Assembly: GCA_031769625.1 (NCBI GenBank)
Contig: JAUIMM010000885.1
Span: 3,181,001-3,245,000, forward strand
Length of the DNA stretch: 64,000 bases
Source of the DNA: Taudactylus pleione
Taxonomy: Eukaryota; Chordata; Amphibia; Anura; Myobatrachidae
Direction of reading: 5' to 3'
Below the pieces are notes generated by a model. That model saw only the letters and a program-made list of their open reading frames with translations, was not told the origin of the DNA and did not search any database. Position numbers and translations under genes: made by a program. Positions 45,270-58,109 of the stretch are shown here, in pieces; the stretch's first letter is position 1, and every line of letters begins with the position of its first letter.

Positions 45270-45815
45270 AGGGCCTGGTTCAGACCCGCTCGCAAGCGCA
45301 TTGCGCTCGCAAGCGGGTCGATGGTGGCCCAGTGCGCATGCGCGGTGTGCGCACTGCGCGTGCGAGAGCCCCGCAGCGAGCGCAAAAAGCACTCACTCTG
45401 GGACTCACTACAAAGGGGGCGACTGTCGATGTTGATCGACAGCTCGCCCAATTTTGTAGGTGTGGCGGGGGGATGGCATCCCAAACGGAGGCGTTCCCGT
45501 GCGAACCCCTGCCGTTTGTGGGCGGCCCCACTGACATCACCAGTGATGTCAGTGGGAGAGCTTCCGTCTCGATTGGAGCCAGAAGCTCTCTGGGGCTTGC
45601 GGCCACGAGAGCTCTCTGGGGCTTGCGGTCTCATCGTAAGCCCGATGATTGCGATGGTCTTGACCATCGCGACCATCATCATGGCCGCTCTCTATAGCTG
45701 TGGGTGGTCACCCACAGCAATGCGAGCGGCCAGGAGGCCGATCCTAAAAAAAACAGCGCCCGCCCTGATTCAGAGCGAGCGCTCGCTTTTTGCGAGCGCC
45801 TCTGAATCAGGCCCT
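45270..45815. mobile_element. MITE, CAGACCCG subfamily
   Basis: Ends GGGCCTGGTTCAGACCCGC and CTCTGAATCAGGCCC. Contains a 'ctgtcgatgttgatcgacag' hairpin and the same internal palindromes. A 255-codon plus-strand frame overlaps it but is without motifs and is not a gene. Confidence 0.85.
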
Positions 45816-45949
45816 CTGTTCATAACTCAACTAACAACTGTTGTCACTATGGTGTTTATATTTAAAAAATAAATAACTGGAACACAATCCACACCGCACT
45901 CTATTACATCAACCCCATAATATGGGAATTATAGTGCAGTGAAGGCAAA

Positions 45950-46450
45950 GGGCTTGATTCAGACCCACTCGCTACCAGAGGATGCTCACAGGTCTGATGG
46001 GCATTTTTTTTTTTCATGCCGCTCGCATAGCTGTGGGTGACCACCCACAGCTTTTGCGAGCGGCCTGGTGCCCGTCGCGATTATTGCAACCCTCAGGCTT
46101 GCGAGGGGACCTGTGGTAGGATCTCAGCTCTCGCAAGCCCGAGTGGACTCCCTGCTCTAATAGAGCAGGAAGTCCACTAGTGATGTCAGTAGGGCCGCCC
46201 ACAAACGCCATGCGTTCCTAAGGGAATGCCTGCATTTGTGCAGCCACCCCACTCCCCATCTACAAAACGGGGCGAGCTGTCAATCAACATCAACAGCTGC
46301 CCCGTCTTGTAGCGAGACCCGTAGCGACGGAGCAGCCATCGCTGGACGGGTCTCGCACATGCGCATGCCGGAGGCAGTGCATGCGCAGTGGGGGACCATC
46401 GACCTGCTTGCGAGCACTGTGCGCTTGCGAGCGGGTCTGAATCAGGCCCA
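45950..46450. mobile_element. MITE, CAGACCCG subfamily, reverse orientation
   Basis: Ends GGGCTTGATTCAGACCCAC and GCGGGTCTGAATCAGGCCC. The order of the internal landmarks is reversed relative to 45270-45815. Confidence 0.85.
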
Positions 46451-48922
46451 AAATACGGGCTATACCAGGGACGTGCAATCTGGGTAGACAGAGCCTCCCC
46501 TGTCATACTCCTGAGATTTGATATAAAATTATTAGAATAATACAAAGAAGATATTTATAACTTATAAACAGGGACTGCAGGGAGATGAGAGATGAGGCAG
46601 CAACAGCTCAGCCTCGCTTCTGTATAGTCAGACACTGCTTGCAGAGCTGGGGGGTGGGGCACAACACAGGCAGTAAGCTGCACAGAGGTAATAGAGGCAT
46701 GCCTCTGAGTATGGGTGCATTGATGGACACCTTAGATGTGTTATGTGACCAGGAAGTGCACTGCTGTGTTTAGCGATTGAAGTTCAGTCAGCAGCAGCAA
46801 GAGAAGACAGTGATGCAGGTAGGAGAATCAATGGTCACTGAAGCTTAGTGCAGTGTGGGGAGAGACAGGGGTGAGACAGGCTCCCAGTAAACAGACCCAT
46901 CTCCATGTATGCCTCCCCAGCCATTGAACTCACCGAACGTCACTGGGCTGCACATGCAATTTGGTCATGTTTGGATATTTGAAGCACATTTAAAGTTCAC
47001 AATTTATCCTGACTATATGCATTTTTATGCCACTGGGCACCACCTCCAGACTCCACGTCACCTCTCAACAGCCTTCTCTTCCACCCTCCAGGCAGGCTCC
47101 ATGGGCTTCCCTCTGGCTTCTGACTCTTTCATCCTGGCCTCGCAGGTGACCCTCCAGCAACTGGGACATATGTGCGTCCTGAAGACCGTTATCTGGATGC
47201 CGAGAAAAAAGGCCAGAAACTGGTATAATCCCGGGAAAACCGGGATGTATAGCATTCCTAGGTGTGACCCACTACTATACCTTCATCTTTAGCGATTCCT
47301 CTTATGATGTTCATCAGTCACTGGATAGATTTACTGTAAGACACAAGGCTACTTAGGGGCAAGTCAGCACAGTTTGCTGAGAGATTTGTTAGTCTCAGCA
47401 GAAATTGACTTTTATCTTCACCAAACACTGAGCTATATTCACCATTTGCCTAATTCCAGTTCACCAGTTCTATTGAAATTGCAGCATTTGGGAGCCACCT
47501 GCTCCTTCTGACCCAAAAGGCATAATCCTTTCTTGTCGAGAGAAAACTTGAATCGTACCAGCTTTCCAATCACTTTTGCTTTTGGTAAAGCATTATACAG
47601 GTTTGTGCACATGAGTTGGGGCAAAGAAAGTTTTTTGGTTATTTTCAAGACATAGAAAACGAACGTTGGGTACATTTGCTGGAGATGGGGTGGTGATGTT
47701 ATTATAGACACCACTGGCACAGATTGGATGTTTTAATGAGGCCCTCGAACCAGTCCCACCAGAAACAGATAATAATAGAGGACAATCAACCTTGATTTTC
47801 AAGAGGTTGTAACAAGGTTTACATAGGAGATCATTAATGTGTCAGCTGGACACCCAAGAGATCAGGGGGCCATGGAGGAGGAAGGAGTAGGTGCTCCCGG
47901 AGCCCAAAGCTGAAGACGAGATGGATTGAGGAAAGGTGGATGGTCGGGCCGTGGCCACAGTGCAGTTTCTAAATTTAAATAATTCTTTGTATTTTTTCAA
48001 ATTAATAATCAAACAACAAAGCACAGCTGTAGATGTAGGTGTAGCAGAATATCTACTTTACCTGAATCCTCCTGAGTTGGAAGTTAAACTGTACCTTGTA
48101 TTACCCTCTGATGCATTCAAAGCCAGTTAAGTCTGGAAGCCTCTAGAGATCTGGAACATTTGTACAGATGAGACATGAGTTGGGGAGAAACAGAATGGGA
48201 CAGAGGCATTGCCTATCTCTTCTGTAACATCCACTTATACCGGTTGCCAGGTGGGACTACAGACCATCCAGTTGTATCACTAACTGTAGCACCCAGCCCT
48301 CTGTAATGTTTCCATTTGTTCTTTAAGGTGTGTTTTACATCTGCTTGTGTCATCAGGCTGTATATCAAGAGCATTATTTTAGTTGACTTTCCTTATTTTC
48401 TCTTGACAGTATCCTCCGGGTTGATGAATAGTCTAGCTTTAGTGAGCAGGGATGGTGTTTATTTTGGGCTATATATAGTTTATGAAGTCATCACAATTTG
48501 AAAGAGTAAGTGAAACAGCAAGCATAGACTATTACCTCTGCAACTCTGGGGAGAGGATTCTGCTATTCTATCCAGCATTGTTAACTGATAATATCAGATT
48601 GCATCTGAACATAGGAGGGCTTGAGGGAATTTGGGTAGCGAAGAGCAGCATACTGTATAATGTTGCAGTACTGCAGAAAACGTAGACGGCTGCGCTCTAT
48701 GCCCTTAAAGGGAATCGTCATCTAGCAAAGCTTAATTGTGCCTAGCATAGTGGATACATAATCAAAACACATTTGCATGCTACAGTATACTATCAGTCAT
48801 CATGCACAGAACTTCATTATAAGTTAATGGTAGATGTTGGCCTTCTTCCTGTTGCCACATGAGTGGAATCCTGCACATGTGCAGAACCATATTTTATCCT
48901 AGTGTTGAGAATGAGCGTAGTG
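46451..48922. other. Unassigned sequence, no convincing gene
   Basis: Positions 46455-46920 carry 'cagggacgtgcaatctgggtagacagagcctcccctg' (in parts), typical of an interspersed repeat end. Frames at 46909-47292 (+) and 47439-47720 (-) show no motifs I recognise, and no splice pattern supports exons. This is the least repeat-like part of the window. Confidence 0.4.
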
Positions 48923-49329
48923 GGTGCAGGTGGTGCTATTTCTATGGGGTCCAGAGGCTCAGGGTCCCCCGGACACTGATCATACTGTTGTCTACCACGT
49001 ACCCAGAATTACCAGCTAAGCAACTGGATCTGACCCGTATCAGGCCTAAATGGGGTAACATTCCATTTTCAGTGAATAATGTGTGTAGTGGATGTTATAA
49101 TGGTAAATCTAAACTGGGCACTGTAATGTTGTAAATTATGAACTGGAGGATACTATTATGTTACATAATATGAACCATGGCACTGTAATGTGACACAATA
49201 TAAACTGAACGCTCTACAGTATGGCATAATATGAACAGGGTACACTGTAACATAGTATAATATGAACTGGGGACAATGTGTGCATAATGTGAATTGGCAC
49301 TGCGTGGCATAATATATGCTGGAAGCATT

Positions 49330-52290
49330 ATAATGTAGCATGTTGTAAACTAGGACACTACTATGGGACATAACATGGACTAGGGCACTACTATGGGACA
49401 TAACATGGACTAGGGCACTACTATGAAACATAAAATGGACTAGGGCACTGTTATGTGACATAAAATGAACTAGGGCACTGCTATGTGATAGAAAATGAAC
49501 TATGGCACTGCTATGTGATAGAAAATGAACTAGGGCACTGTTATGTGACACAAAATTAACTAGGGCACTGCTATGTGACACAAAATGAACTAGGGCACTG
49601 CTATGGGACATAAAATGAACTAGGGCACTGCTATGTTACATAAAATGAACTAGGGCCCTGCTATGTGACATAAAATGAAAAAGGGCACTGCTATGTTACA
49701 TGAAATGAACTAGGGCACAGTTATGTGACATCAAATTAACTAGGGCACTGCTATATGACATAAAATGAACTAGGGCACAGCTATGTGACATCAAATGAAC
49801 TAGGGCACAGTTATGTGACATCAAATTAACTAGGGCACTGCTATGTGACATAAAATTAACAGGGCACTGCTATGTGATATAAAATGAACTAGGGCCCTGC
49901 TATGTGACATAAAATGAACTAGGGCACTGCTATGTGACATAAAATGAACTAGGGCACTGCTATGAACCATAAAATGGACAATAGGGCACTGCTATGTGAC
50001 ATAAAATGAACTAGGGCACTGCTATATGATATAAAATGAACTAGGGCACTGTTATATGATATAAAATTAACTAGGGCACTGCCATGGGACATTAAATTAA
50101 CTAGGGCACTGCTATGTGACATAAAATTAACTAGGGCACTGCTATGGGACATAAAATTATCTAGGGCACTGCAATGTGATATAAAATTAACTAGGGCACT
50201 GCTATGTGACATAAAATGAACTAGGGCACTGAGATGGGACATACAGTGTACAATAGGGCACTGCTATGTGACATAAAATGAAATAGGGCACTTCTATGTG
50301 ATATAAAATTAACTAAGGCACTGCTATGTGACATAAAATGAACTAAGGTACTGCTATGTGACATAAAATGAACTAGGGCACTGCTATGTGACATAAAATG
50401 AACTAGGGCCCTGCTATGTGGCATAAAATTAACTAGGGCACTGCTATGTGACATAAAATTAAATAGGGCACTGCTATGTGATATAAAATGAAATAGGGCC
50501 CTGCTATGTGACATAAAATGAACTAGGGCACTGCTATGTGACATAAAATGGTCAATAGGGCCCTGCTATGTGACATAAAGTGAATTAGAGCCCTGCTATG
50601 TGACATAAAATGAACTAGGGCACTGCTATGTGACATAAAATGGACAATGGGGCACAGCTAAGTGACATAAAATGAACTAGGGCACTGCTAAGTGACATAA
50701 AATGGACAATGGGGCACTGGGCACTGCTATGTGACATAATATGAACTAGGGCCCTGCTATGTGACATAAAATGAACTAGGGCACTGCTATGTGACATAAA
50801 ATGGACAATAGGGCACTGCTATGTGACATAAAGTGAACTAGAGCCCTGCTTTGTGACATAAAATGAACTAGGGCACTGCTATGTGACATAAAATGGACAA
50901 TGGGGCACTGCTATGTGACATCAAATGAACTAGGGCACTGCTATGTGACATTAAATATGCAATGGGGCACTGGGCACTGCTATGTGACATAAAATGAACT
51001 AGGGCCCTGCTATGTGACATAAAATGAACTAGGGCACTGCTATTGGACATAAAATGAACTAGGGCACTGCTATGTGACATAAAATTATCTAGGGCACTGC
51101 TATGTGACATAAAATTATCTAGGGCACTGCAATGTGAAATAAAATGAACTAGGGCACTGCTATGTGACATAAAATGAACTAGGGCACTGAGATGGGACAT
51201 ACAGTGTACAATAGGGCACTTCTATGTGACATAAAATTAAATAGGGCACTTCTATGTGATATAAAATTAACTAGGGCACTGCTATGTGACATAAAATGAA
51301 CTAAGGTACTGCTATGTGACATAAAATGATCTAGGGCACTGCTATGTGACATAAAATGAACTAGGGCCCTGCTATGTGGCATAAAATTAACTAGGGCACT
51401 GCTATGTGACATAAAATTAAATAGGGCACTGCTATGTGATATAAAATGAAATAGGGCACTGCTATGTGATATAAAATTAACTAGGGCACTGTTATGTGAC
51501 ACAAAATGAACTAGGGCCCTGCTATGTGACATAAAATGGTCAATAGGGCACTGCTATGTGACATAAAGGGAATTAGAGCCCTGCTATGTGACATAAAATG
51601 AACTAGGGCACTGCTATGTGACATAAAATGGACAATGGGGCACTGCTAAGTGACATAAAATGAACTAGGGCACTGCTATGTGACATAAAATGGACAATGG
51701 GGCACTGGGCACTGCTATGTGACATAATATGAACTAGGGCCCTGCTATGTGACATAAAATGAACTAGGGCACTGCTATGTGACATAAAATGGACAATAGG
51801 GCACTGCTATGTGACATAAAGTGAACTAGAGCCCTGCTATGTGACATAAAATGAACTAGGGCACTGCTATGTGACATAAAATGGACAATGGGGCACTGCT
51901 ATGTGACATCAAATGAACTAGGGCACTGCTATGTGACATTAAATATACAATGGGGCACTGGGCACTGCTATGTGACATAAAATGAACTAGGGCCCTGCTA
52001 TGTGACATAAAATGAACTAGGGCACTGCTATTGGACATAAAATAAACTAGAGTACTGATATGTGATATAACATGAACTAGGGCACTGCTATGTGACATAA
52101 AATGGACAATGGGCCCTGCTATGTGATATAAAATAAACTAGGGCACTGCTATATGACATAAAATGAACTAGGGCACTGCTATGGGACATAACATTAACTA
52201 GGGCACTGCTATGGTGCACAACATTAACTAGGATACAAATGTGGGAAATAAAATTAACAAGGTCATTACTATGGAGAATAAAATGAACAT
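49330..52290 (+). repeat. 30-bp minisatellite, ~95 units, with ~1-kb higher-order repeats
   Basis: The unit is approximately TAGGGCACTGCTATGTGACA plus TAAAATGAAC. Variants with 'tggacaatggggcactgggcac' or 'gagatgggacatacagtgtac' mark higher-order copies. The 'acagtgtac' variant recurs at about 50241 and 51199 (958 bp), and other landmarks at 50615/51603 and 50868/51856 (988 bp). The difference equals one unit. Minus-strand frames reading MSHSSALVHF repeats arise because 30 is a multiple of three. Confidence 0.95.
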
Positions 52291-53032
52291 CTGCTGTAGA
52301 GAAAGTTACCCTTTACAAGCATTAGGGTGGGGTCCCTTTTAATATGTTGCTATGAGCCCCCCAAAGTTTCGGCTATGCCCCTGGCACTGAGTACTGCTGT
52401 ATATGCACTGCAACTTAATAGCAAGCCACAGATCTGTCTACATATGTATAATGCATTATTTATGTGCTACTGACCACACAAGGCTCTGAGGAAACCTATG
52501 CCATTGTGTATTTTACTTTTTGCCTGCTGTCTATCATAATTTATCCTTTAGACCTGGCCCACACTCTGGATGATATACTACGAGAGAACATTATCAGACA
52601 TAAAAATGTTTGACAGGTGTGATTTGGGTGTTGATATGTCCTATTGGTGTAGAACAATAGGCACCAGCAGACTATAAAGGAGGTTAATCTAGACTGTTTA
52701 TCCTTAAGTAGATTTGGAGGTTTATTCAGGATAACAGTGGTTGTCAGCGGTAACAGCGATTACAGACTGTAATTCTGAGAAAGCGGTTATATTACCAGAG
52801 ACAGCGGTAGCTGCGATACTGTACCTGGGTTATTACAAATCTGGAGGAACATGTGCTGCACGTCCGTGCAGTGTAACGCTTATATACAGAGACTTCTCTC
52901 TCAGGACACATATACAAGATGATGCGGGGGCATGGGGTCGCACATGCTCAGTAAGGGCTTGCGGCAGCCATCTTGGTAAAGGTGGCTGCTAAATTTCAAT
53001 GCAGGAGTAGGAGCTAGCACTGGAAAACACTC
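52291..53032. other. Unassigned; possible hAT-type end at 52381
   Basis: The sequence 'gagccccccaaagtttcggctatgcccctg' (in parts; ending 52381) resembles the 'ggttgcgcccctg' end after the smaller minisatellite at 19335. Both arrays may therefore lie inside related elements. The rest shows no gene. Confidence 0.4.
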
Positions 53033-53040
53033 CTCTCTAA
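53033..53040. repeat. Target-site duplication, left (ctctctaa)
   Basis: Exact 8-bp direct repeat of 56149-56156, flanking hAT element E. Confidence 0.93.
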
Positions 53041-53740
53041 AAGAGATGTGCGCCGACCCCCGTGTTTTGGTTTTGGATCTGGATCTCCCCTGGTTTTGGA
53101 TCTGGATCTGGTTTTGGATTTTTTTACTTGGTGTTTTGTTTTTCGGTTTTGGTTTTGGATCTGTATTTTTTCCAAAAAATTATATAAATAGCTAAAACCA
53201 CATAATTTGGGCCTGTTTTTGTCCTACAGTATTATTAACCTTAGTAACAATCATTTTCAGGCATTTCCATGCATTTTTAACTATCTCACAGCTCACAATA
53301 TTGATTTCACTATTTTTCACCAATATAGGCCAAAGGCTGCAGCGAGCTGGCTGGCTAAAGTAAGCAACAGAGCAGCGGCACAAACGCACGGCAGTATAAA
53401 AAAATATAGGACTCCTATGAAACATTGCCACACAGCAGTGTCAGACAGGATGGCAATTTAATAAACTATAATAATGTCAGTCAGCAATGCCCCAAATTGT
53501 GCAAAATGTAAAGAAAAGAGGTGCAAGATGGAATTGTCCCTCCCACCCACTCTTATGTGGGATATTAAAAAGGACAAGCACAGTTTAACAAACCAAGCAC
53601 TTTAGCAACTAGGACTGACACTTTCGTGGCTGAACTCCTTGGTTTGTTTTGGCCCCCACAAAACATATTTTGGAAGGACTACCTTCAATTATTGGTGGAG
53701 ATTGCATGTGCTGGTCCAATTACAAATTTTTATAATTTTG

Positions 53741-54873
53741 TTAACAAATTGCATGAACTCGCTGCAAATGACATAACAGGGAGGAGGTGCCTAGATGGTT
53801 AACGTCCCTTCCTCCGCTAACTTTGGCTTTACAAATGGAACAGATACCTTCACAACTGTTGTCAGAATTTAGATTAAAATAATTCCACACCCAAGACGTG
53901 GCTTTTCTGGCTTTCTTTTTATCATGATCAAGAACTGCTTCCACTGGTGGCTGATTTACGCAAACCACATCCTCATCATCAACATCCACATTAGCGTCAG
54001 ATAGGACACAAATTTCCCCCTCATCCTCCTTTTGTACTTTCTCCACACTATCACCCTAATTTTTTATGATTTCACCATCTAATACTAGCACAGCTGTCAT
54101 GGCATCAGTGATCTGCTGTGAAACTGGGTGACAGCTTTTATACTTACTTCCTCTATTAAAGGACTGTTTAATAGTCAATTGTTTTTTTAATTATTAGTAG
54201 TAGTCTTCTTGGTCCCTTTCTGGGATGAAGTGAAGATCCACTCCCAGCAGCAGCAACAGGTATAGCACTCAAGGATCCTTCTGAGGAATCACGGATAGGA
54301 GAGGAATCAGTCATGCTTCAAAAATTGGATGTAGGACTACTTCCGATCACGAATGAGGATGTTAATGATGACGCTGGTGTTAGTGGTGGAGATGGCAGGT
54401 GCTTGGATCCAGATAAAAAGGGAGCAGTTAAGTGACACTGGACTGATTGTTGTTCATTTTTTGTCCCCAAAGTTTTAGAATTTGAAATACCCTTTCCAAT
54501 TGATGATGCACTGCATGTGACGTAACAGGGAGGAGGTTCCAAGATGGTTAAGGTCCTTACATCTACTCACTGTTACTGGGCAATGGTTACAAATAGCTTG
54601 GCAAAGGTTGTCTGGATTTGGGTGGAAATAATTCCACACAATGGAAGTGGATTGTGTGGTCCTTTGCCCAGGCATGGCAACAATGGGATTTTTCCCACCA
54701 TGGGTAACAACTGTTGCCCGATTTACAGTTTTTACACAAACATCCTCGCCATCAACATCCTCATCATCATCAACATCCTCATAATTCTTGTTACCACCAA
54801 CTAGATAAATATCCTCCTCATCCTCCTCATGCAATTCCACAGAAGCATCTTTGATTTCTATGTCAGAAGGCAC
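53741..54873 (-). pseudogene. hAT E coding remnant with two BED zinc fingers
   Basis: The frame 54873-54475 (132 codons) has an acidic stretch (EDVDDDEDVDGEDV) and a BED finger: WNYFHPNPDN, then AICNHC and HLGTSSLLRHM. A second frame, 54046-53741 (101 codons), again has an acidic stretch and a BED finger: WNYFNLNSDN, then GICSIC and HLGTSSLLCHLQRVH. A Ser/Pro-rich segment lies between them (54542-54318) in another frame. Two acidic-plus-BED modules in tandem indicate an internal duplication, or a two-finger protein now broken by frameshifts. No DDE core follows. Confidence 0.8.
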
Positions 54874-55079
54874 AGAAATGGTGGAAGGAGGATCCTCTTC
54901 AAGTACAGTATACTAGAAAGGTTAGGCTCACACATGGTACACCTGGTACATCGGCCTTCATAGATGACGTTGATGGCCTTGCATCATCAATATGACTGCT
55001 GCCAGCAGCTACAAGAGTGGTATGTGGATCTTGCTCTTCGGTCATGTGACTGTCCTCCATACTCACTACGCACACAACC

Positions 55080-55620
55080 ACACACAATTTTTTTTTTTTT
55101 TAACACTGGGGTAAACCCCTGAAAGAGGCTGCATCCACTTGACAGACAACAGCACAGCACCACTGCGCACCTACGCCGATGACAGGTGTGGCTAACACGC
55201 ACACATTTTTTTTTTCTAACACTGGGGTGAACCCCTGAAAGGGGCAGCAGCCCCTTGACAGACAGCAGCACAGCATCCTTGCGCACGTATGCCGATGACA
55301 GGTGTGACTAACATGCCCATAAAAAAATTTGCTTATTTATTTTTGGGGCAGCAGCCCCTTGACAGACAGGGGCACAGTACCCCTGCACACCTACGCTGAT
55401 GACAGCTGTGGCTAACATGCACACAAAAAAAATAGCTTATTTGTTTTTTGGGCAGCAGCCCCTTGACAGACAAAAGCACAGCACCCCTGCGCACCTACGC
55501 CGATGACAGGTGTAGATAACATGCACACAAAAAAATTGGTTATTTTTTTTTAGCACTGGGGCAACCCTGTGCTGATGACAAGTGTGGCTAACACTAACAC
55601 AACATTTTATTTTTATTTTT
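55080..55620 (-). repeat. hAT E 5' leader array (~100-115-bp units)
   Basis: About five units of 'gggcagcagccccttgacagacag', 'agcacagcacccctgcgcacctacgccgatgacaggtgtg' and 'gctaacatgcacacaaaa' (quoted in parts). Same unit family as the array at 62860-63995. Confidence 0.9.
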
Positions 55621-55689
55621 TTCACACTGGGGGTGGGAGAAGAGTACCCCTGATGGACAGAGCACTTCTTGGACAACACAGCACTACAG

Positions 55690-55880
55690 CCATCCAACCC
55701 CTATGGCCAGGACAACAGCCAGCCCTTATGGACAAGACAACAGCCAGCCCCTATGGACAGGACAACAGCCAGCCAGCCTCTCTATAGACAACAGCCAGCC
55801 CTTATGGACAGGACAACAGCCAGTCCCTATGGACAGAAAAACAGCTAGCCCCTATATGGACAACAGTAGTCAGCCCCTAT
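55690..55880 (-). repeat. ~20-30-bp 'cagcccctatggacaggacaac' repeat
   Basis: About eight irregular copies in the hAT E leader, between the array and the 5' TIR. Copies B and C carry similar 'cagcccctatggac' phrases (26990-27110; 28700-28790). Confidence 0.8.
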
Positions 55881-56148
55881 GCACAGCGTCTGCGTGCAAG
55901 AACAACAGCACAGCACAGGTCCCTGCTCCCTCCCTTTTCACTCACCACAGATGGAATGGAAAATGACAGTGATCATGGGACCTTTATAGAATCCAAAACC
56001 TGCGAGAATCTGACAGCGGGATGATGACGTTTTGCCTTGTTTTCAGATCCGAGTCAGGCGGGGAAACCCGATCTGACTCGGATCTGCCTCGGATCCCCAA
56101 AGTTGGGGTGGGTTCGGTTCTCAGGGAAAGTGAACCCGCTCATCTCTA

Positions 56149-56156
56149 CTCTCTAA
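56149..56156. repeat. Target-site duplication, right (ctctctaa)
   Basis: Exact copy of 53033-53040. Confidence 0.93.
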
Positions 56157-58109
56157 CAATGCAAGTAAGAAATAAAATACATAAGGCCTAATGGGCCTGA
56201 AAAATGTAAACATCAGGGTTTGAAATTTTTAATTGTTGGTTCTGGATTATTTGGATTATGTGAGGTTTAGGAGTTGTGGGGGGTTGTATTTGTCTTGATC
56301 TAGGTTAGCTCGTTTTGCTACCGTCCGTTTTTGTGGAAAAGTGCATTTTATCGAACTCATAAATAATACAAAGTTACGTAAACCACAAAAGTGTGTAATA
56401 ATAATCTAGATGTTCCCACATCCCATGTATCATGGCACACCACAAATCTTAGAATGCCACTCCCACCAACCCAAAATGCACATTCATCACCCTTTAAATC
56501 CTTTTTTAAGTAATCTTATCCTGGAAAATTAATTTTTATATGTAATAAGTATAGTTCTGCTGTCTTCATGCACTTCCCGGTAAATTTAATAGCACTAAAC
56601 GTTTGCAGATCCGGAAATGTCCTTTGCTCAAATTAAATGTTTAATGGATGGTTAGTGCTTACTGCACGTTTTGCACTTAAATAGACAATAGTGTATTTTT
56701 ATAATGCAGGAAAATATATATTCAAAATAAACTTTCTTTAACAGCTGGCTCTGACTATTCCCCAGGACGTGATGGGGCATCTTTGTACCAGCCCCCACCT
56801 CTCTGCACCACTGAAGATGCCAGCTCCAACCATAACCATGAACATTGGGAACACTTTTTTTTTACTCTGATGACTGGCCTTAGACATCTCACTTTAATCA
56901 GGACCCCCCTATCAGCGTGGTATTGTGGGTGGTATTGTGTGTTATAAACGCATTATGGGCAGTAACCAGTTAGCCCCGATATATTTTCTGGGATGAAAAA
57001 CAGGGATTTTTCGCCAATAATCCCCATATTTCACCAATATTTTTTTCATCCTATCCTATTTGTTTTGGGCGAACATATAGGAAAATTCACTAGCAAATTC
57101 GTAGGATCCGTGATAACCTCGCCATTGCGCTGGTAAAAACTTGGCACTTTTCGGGGGATTCTTTTTTGGAACACGTCAAGTCCCAAAAAATCCCCAGATA
57201 GGTCAGGCCAGATTTAGGGGCTAATTGAATATCCCCTGGGGATGCATTAGTGCCCAAATAATGTTCGGGCTAATCGGATAGCATGTAGTCAAGCCTTTTC
57301 CTCTTTTCTCCCTAGATTGACTAAAGGGTCCATGCTCAACATTTACCAATCCTCGGGCATATGTGGTCCTCTTTTAGGGTAAAGAAAAGTACTTTTTGAA
57401 ATTTTTTGCAAAAATTTTTTGACACTGTACAACTCTCATTATAAACTGTTTCATCAGTTTCTCCCTCCTGTCATCTGTTCCTTACATATGTTCATTTTAA
57501 TCTCCATAATCTGAGATATCCTGTCTCGTGTCGTATTGTTTGGCACATCATTAGTTGTCCTCTAATGATTTTTCTGAAAGCACATCAATGATGGTTTGCA
57601 GTTTACAGATGGGCTGCAAACCCTTTCCAATGTTTTTATTAATAGCAAATACTAATAGAATATTAATGAGCATACTGTACAAAGTAAAAACACATGGTCC
57701 TCTACTTCTTATGAAGTCTGGTAAAAAGAAGAATGATTAGGAAAACAGAAAACATGAATGGGAGTGATCAGAGGGACAAGACTGGGACATTATCCTTAAG
57801 AATCAGACAATTCCTATCTTACAGAGCCCTGTTTATTCTATGTACACATAATTTATTAGTTTAAACATCAAATAGGAAGCTGAATGCCATTACTAACTAC
57901 TGTACCATCAACATATTTAAAAAGTTTTTAAAAAACAGGGATTACTGCTACAAATCGTATCCTTATAATTTCAGTCATCTCATTAGTGTACTAAATAATA
58001 TATTGGTCCCTTATTTACAATTCCTAAGATAACTTTTCTGCTTAGGTGCACATCATTTAGTTTGTACAGTATGCTCATTAATATTATATTATATTAATCA
58101 TTTACATGC
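56157..58109. other. Unassigned AT-rich sequence
   Basis: No coding or RNA gene is seen. Around 56960-57250, phrases such as 'ccccgatat', 'ttttcgcc' and 'ctaattgaatatcccc' resemble an ATTCAATT-type MITE remnant. Confidence 0.4.

Larger units (their letters stand above)
53041..56148 (-). mobile_element. hAT element E, complete insertion, internally deleted
   Basis: 3108 bp. Termini AAGAGATGTGCGCCGAC (3' end) and, on the minus strand, TAGAGATGAGCGGGTTC (5' end). It is flanked by the perfect 8-bp duplication ctctctaa. The order matches the other hAT copies: 3' subterminal 'ttttggatctggat' block, coding remnants (53741-54873), array (55080-55600), leader with a TATAAAGG motif (~55985) and 5' TIR. 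The catalytic core is missing. Confidence 0.95.

Noticed and set aside
45105..45872. 255-codon plus-strand frame as a host gene
   Set aside because: It overlaps a CCTGATTCAG-family MITE for most of its length and has no recognisable domain.
46909..48130. Possible host exons between 46.9 and 48.1 kb
   Set aside because: Frames are short, on both strands, without recognisable domains or a consistent splice-site pattern.
49156..52098. Series of minus-strand frames reading MSHSSALVHF repeats as a repetitive protein
   Set aside because: The 30-bp unit is a multiple of three. Frames break wherever a unit length changes, and there is no leader or conserved flanking domain.
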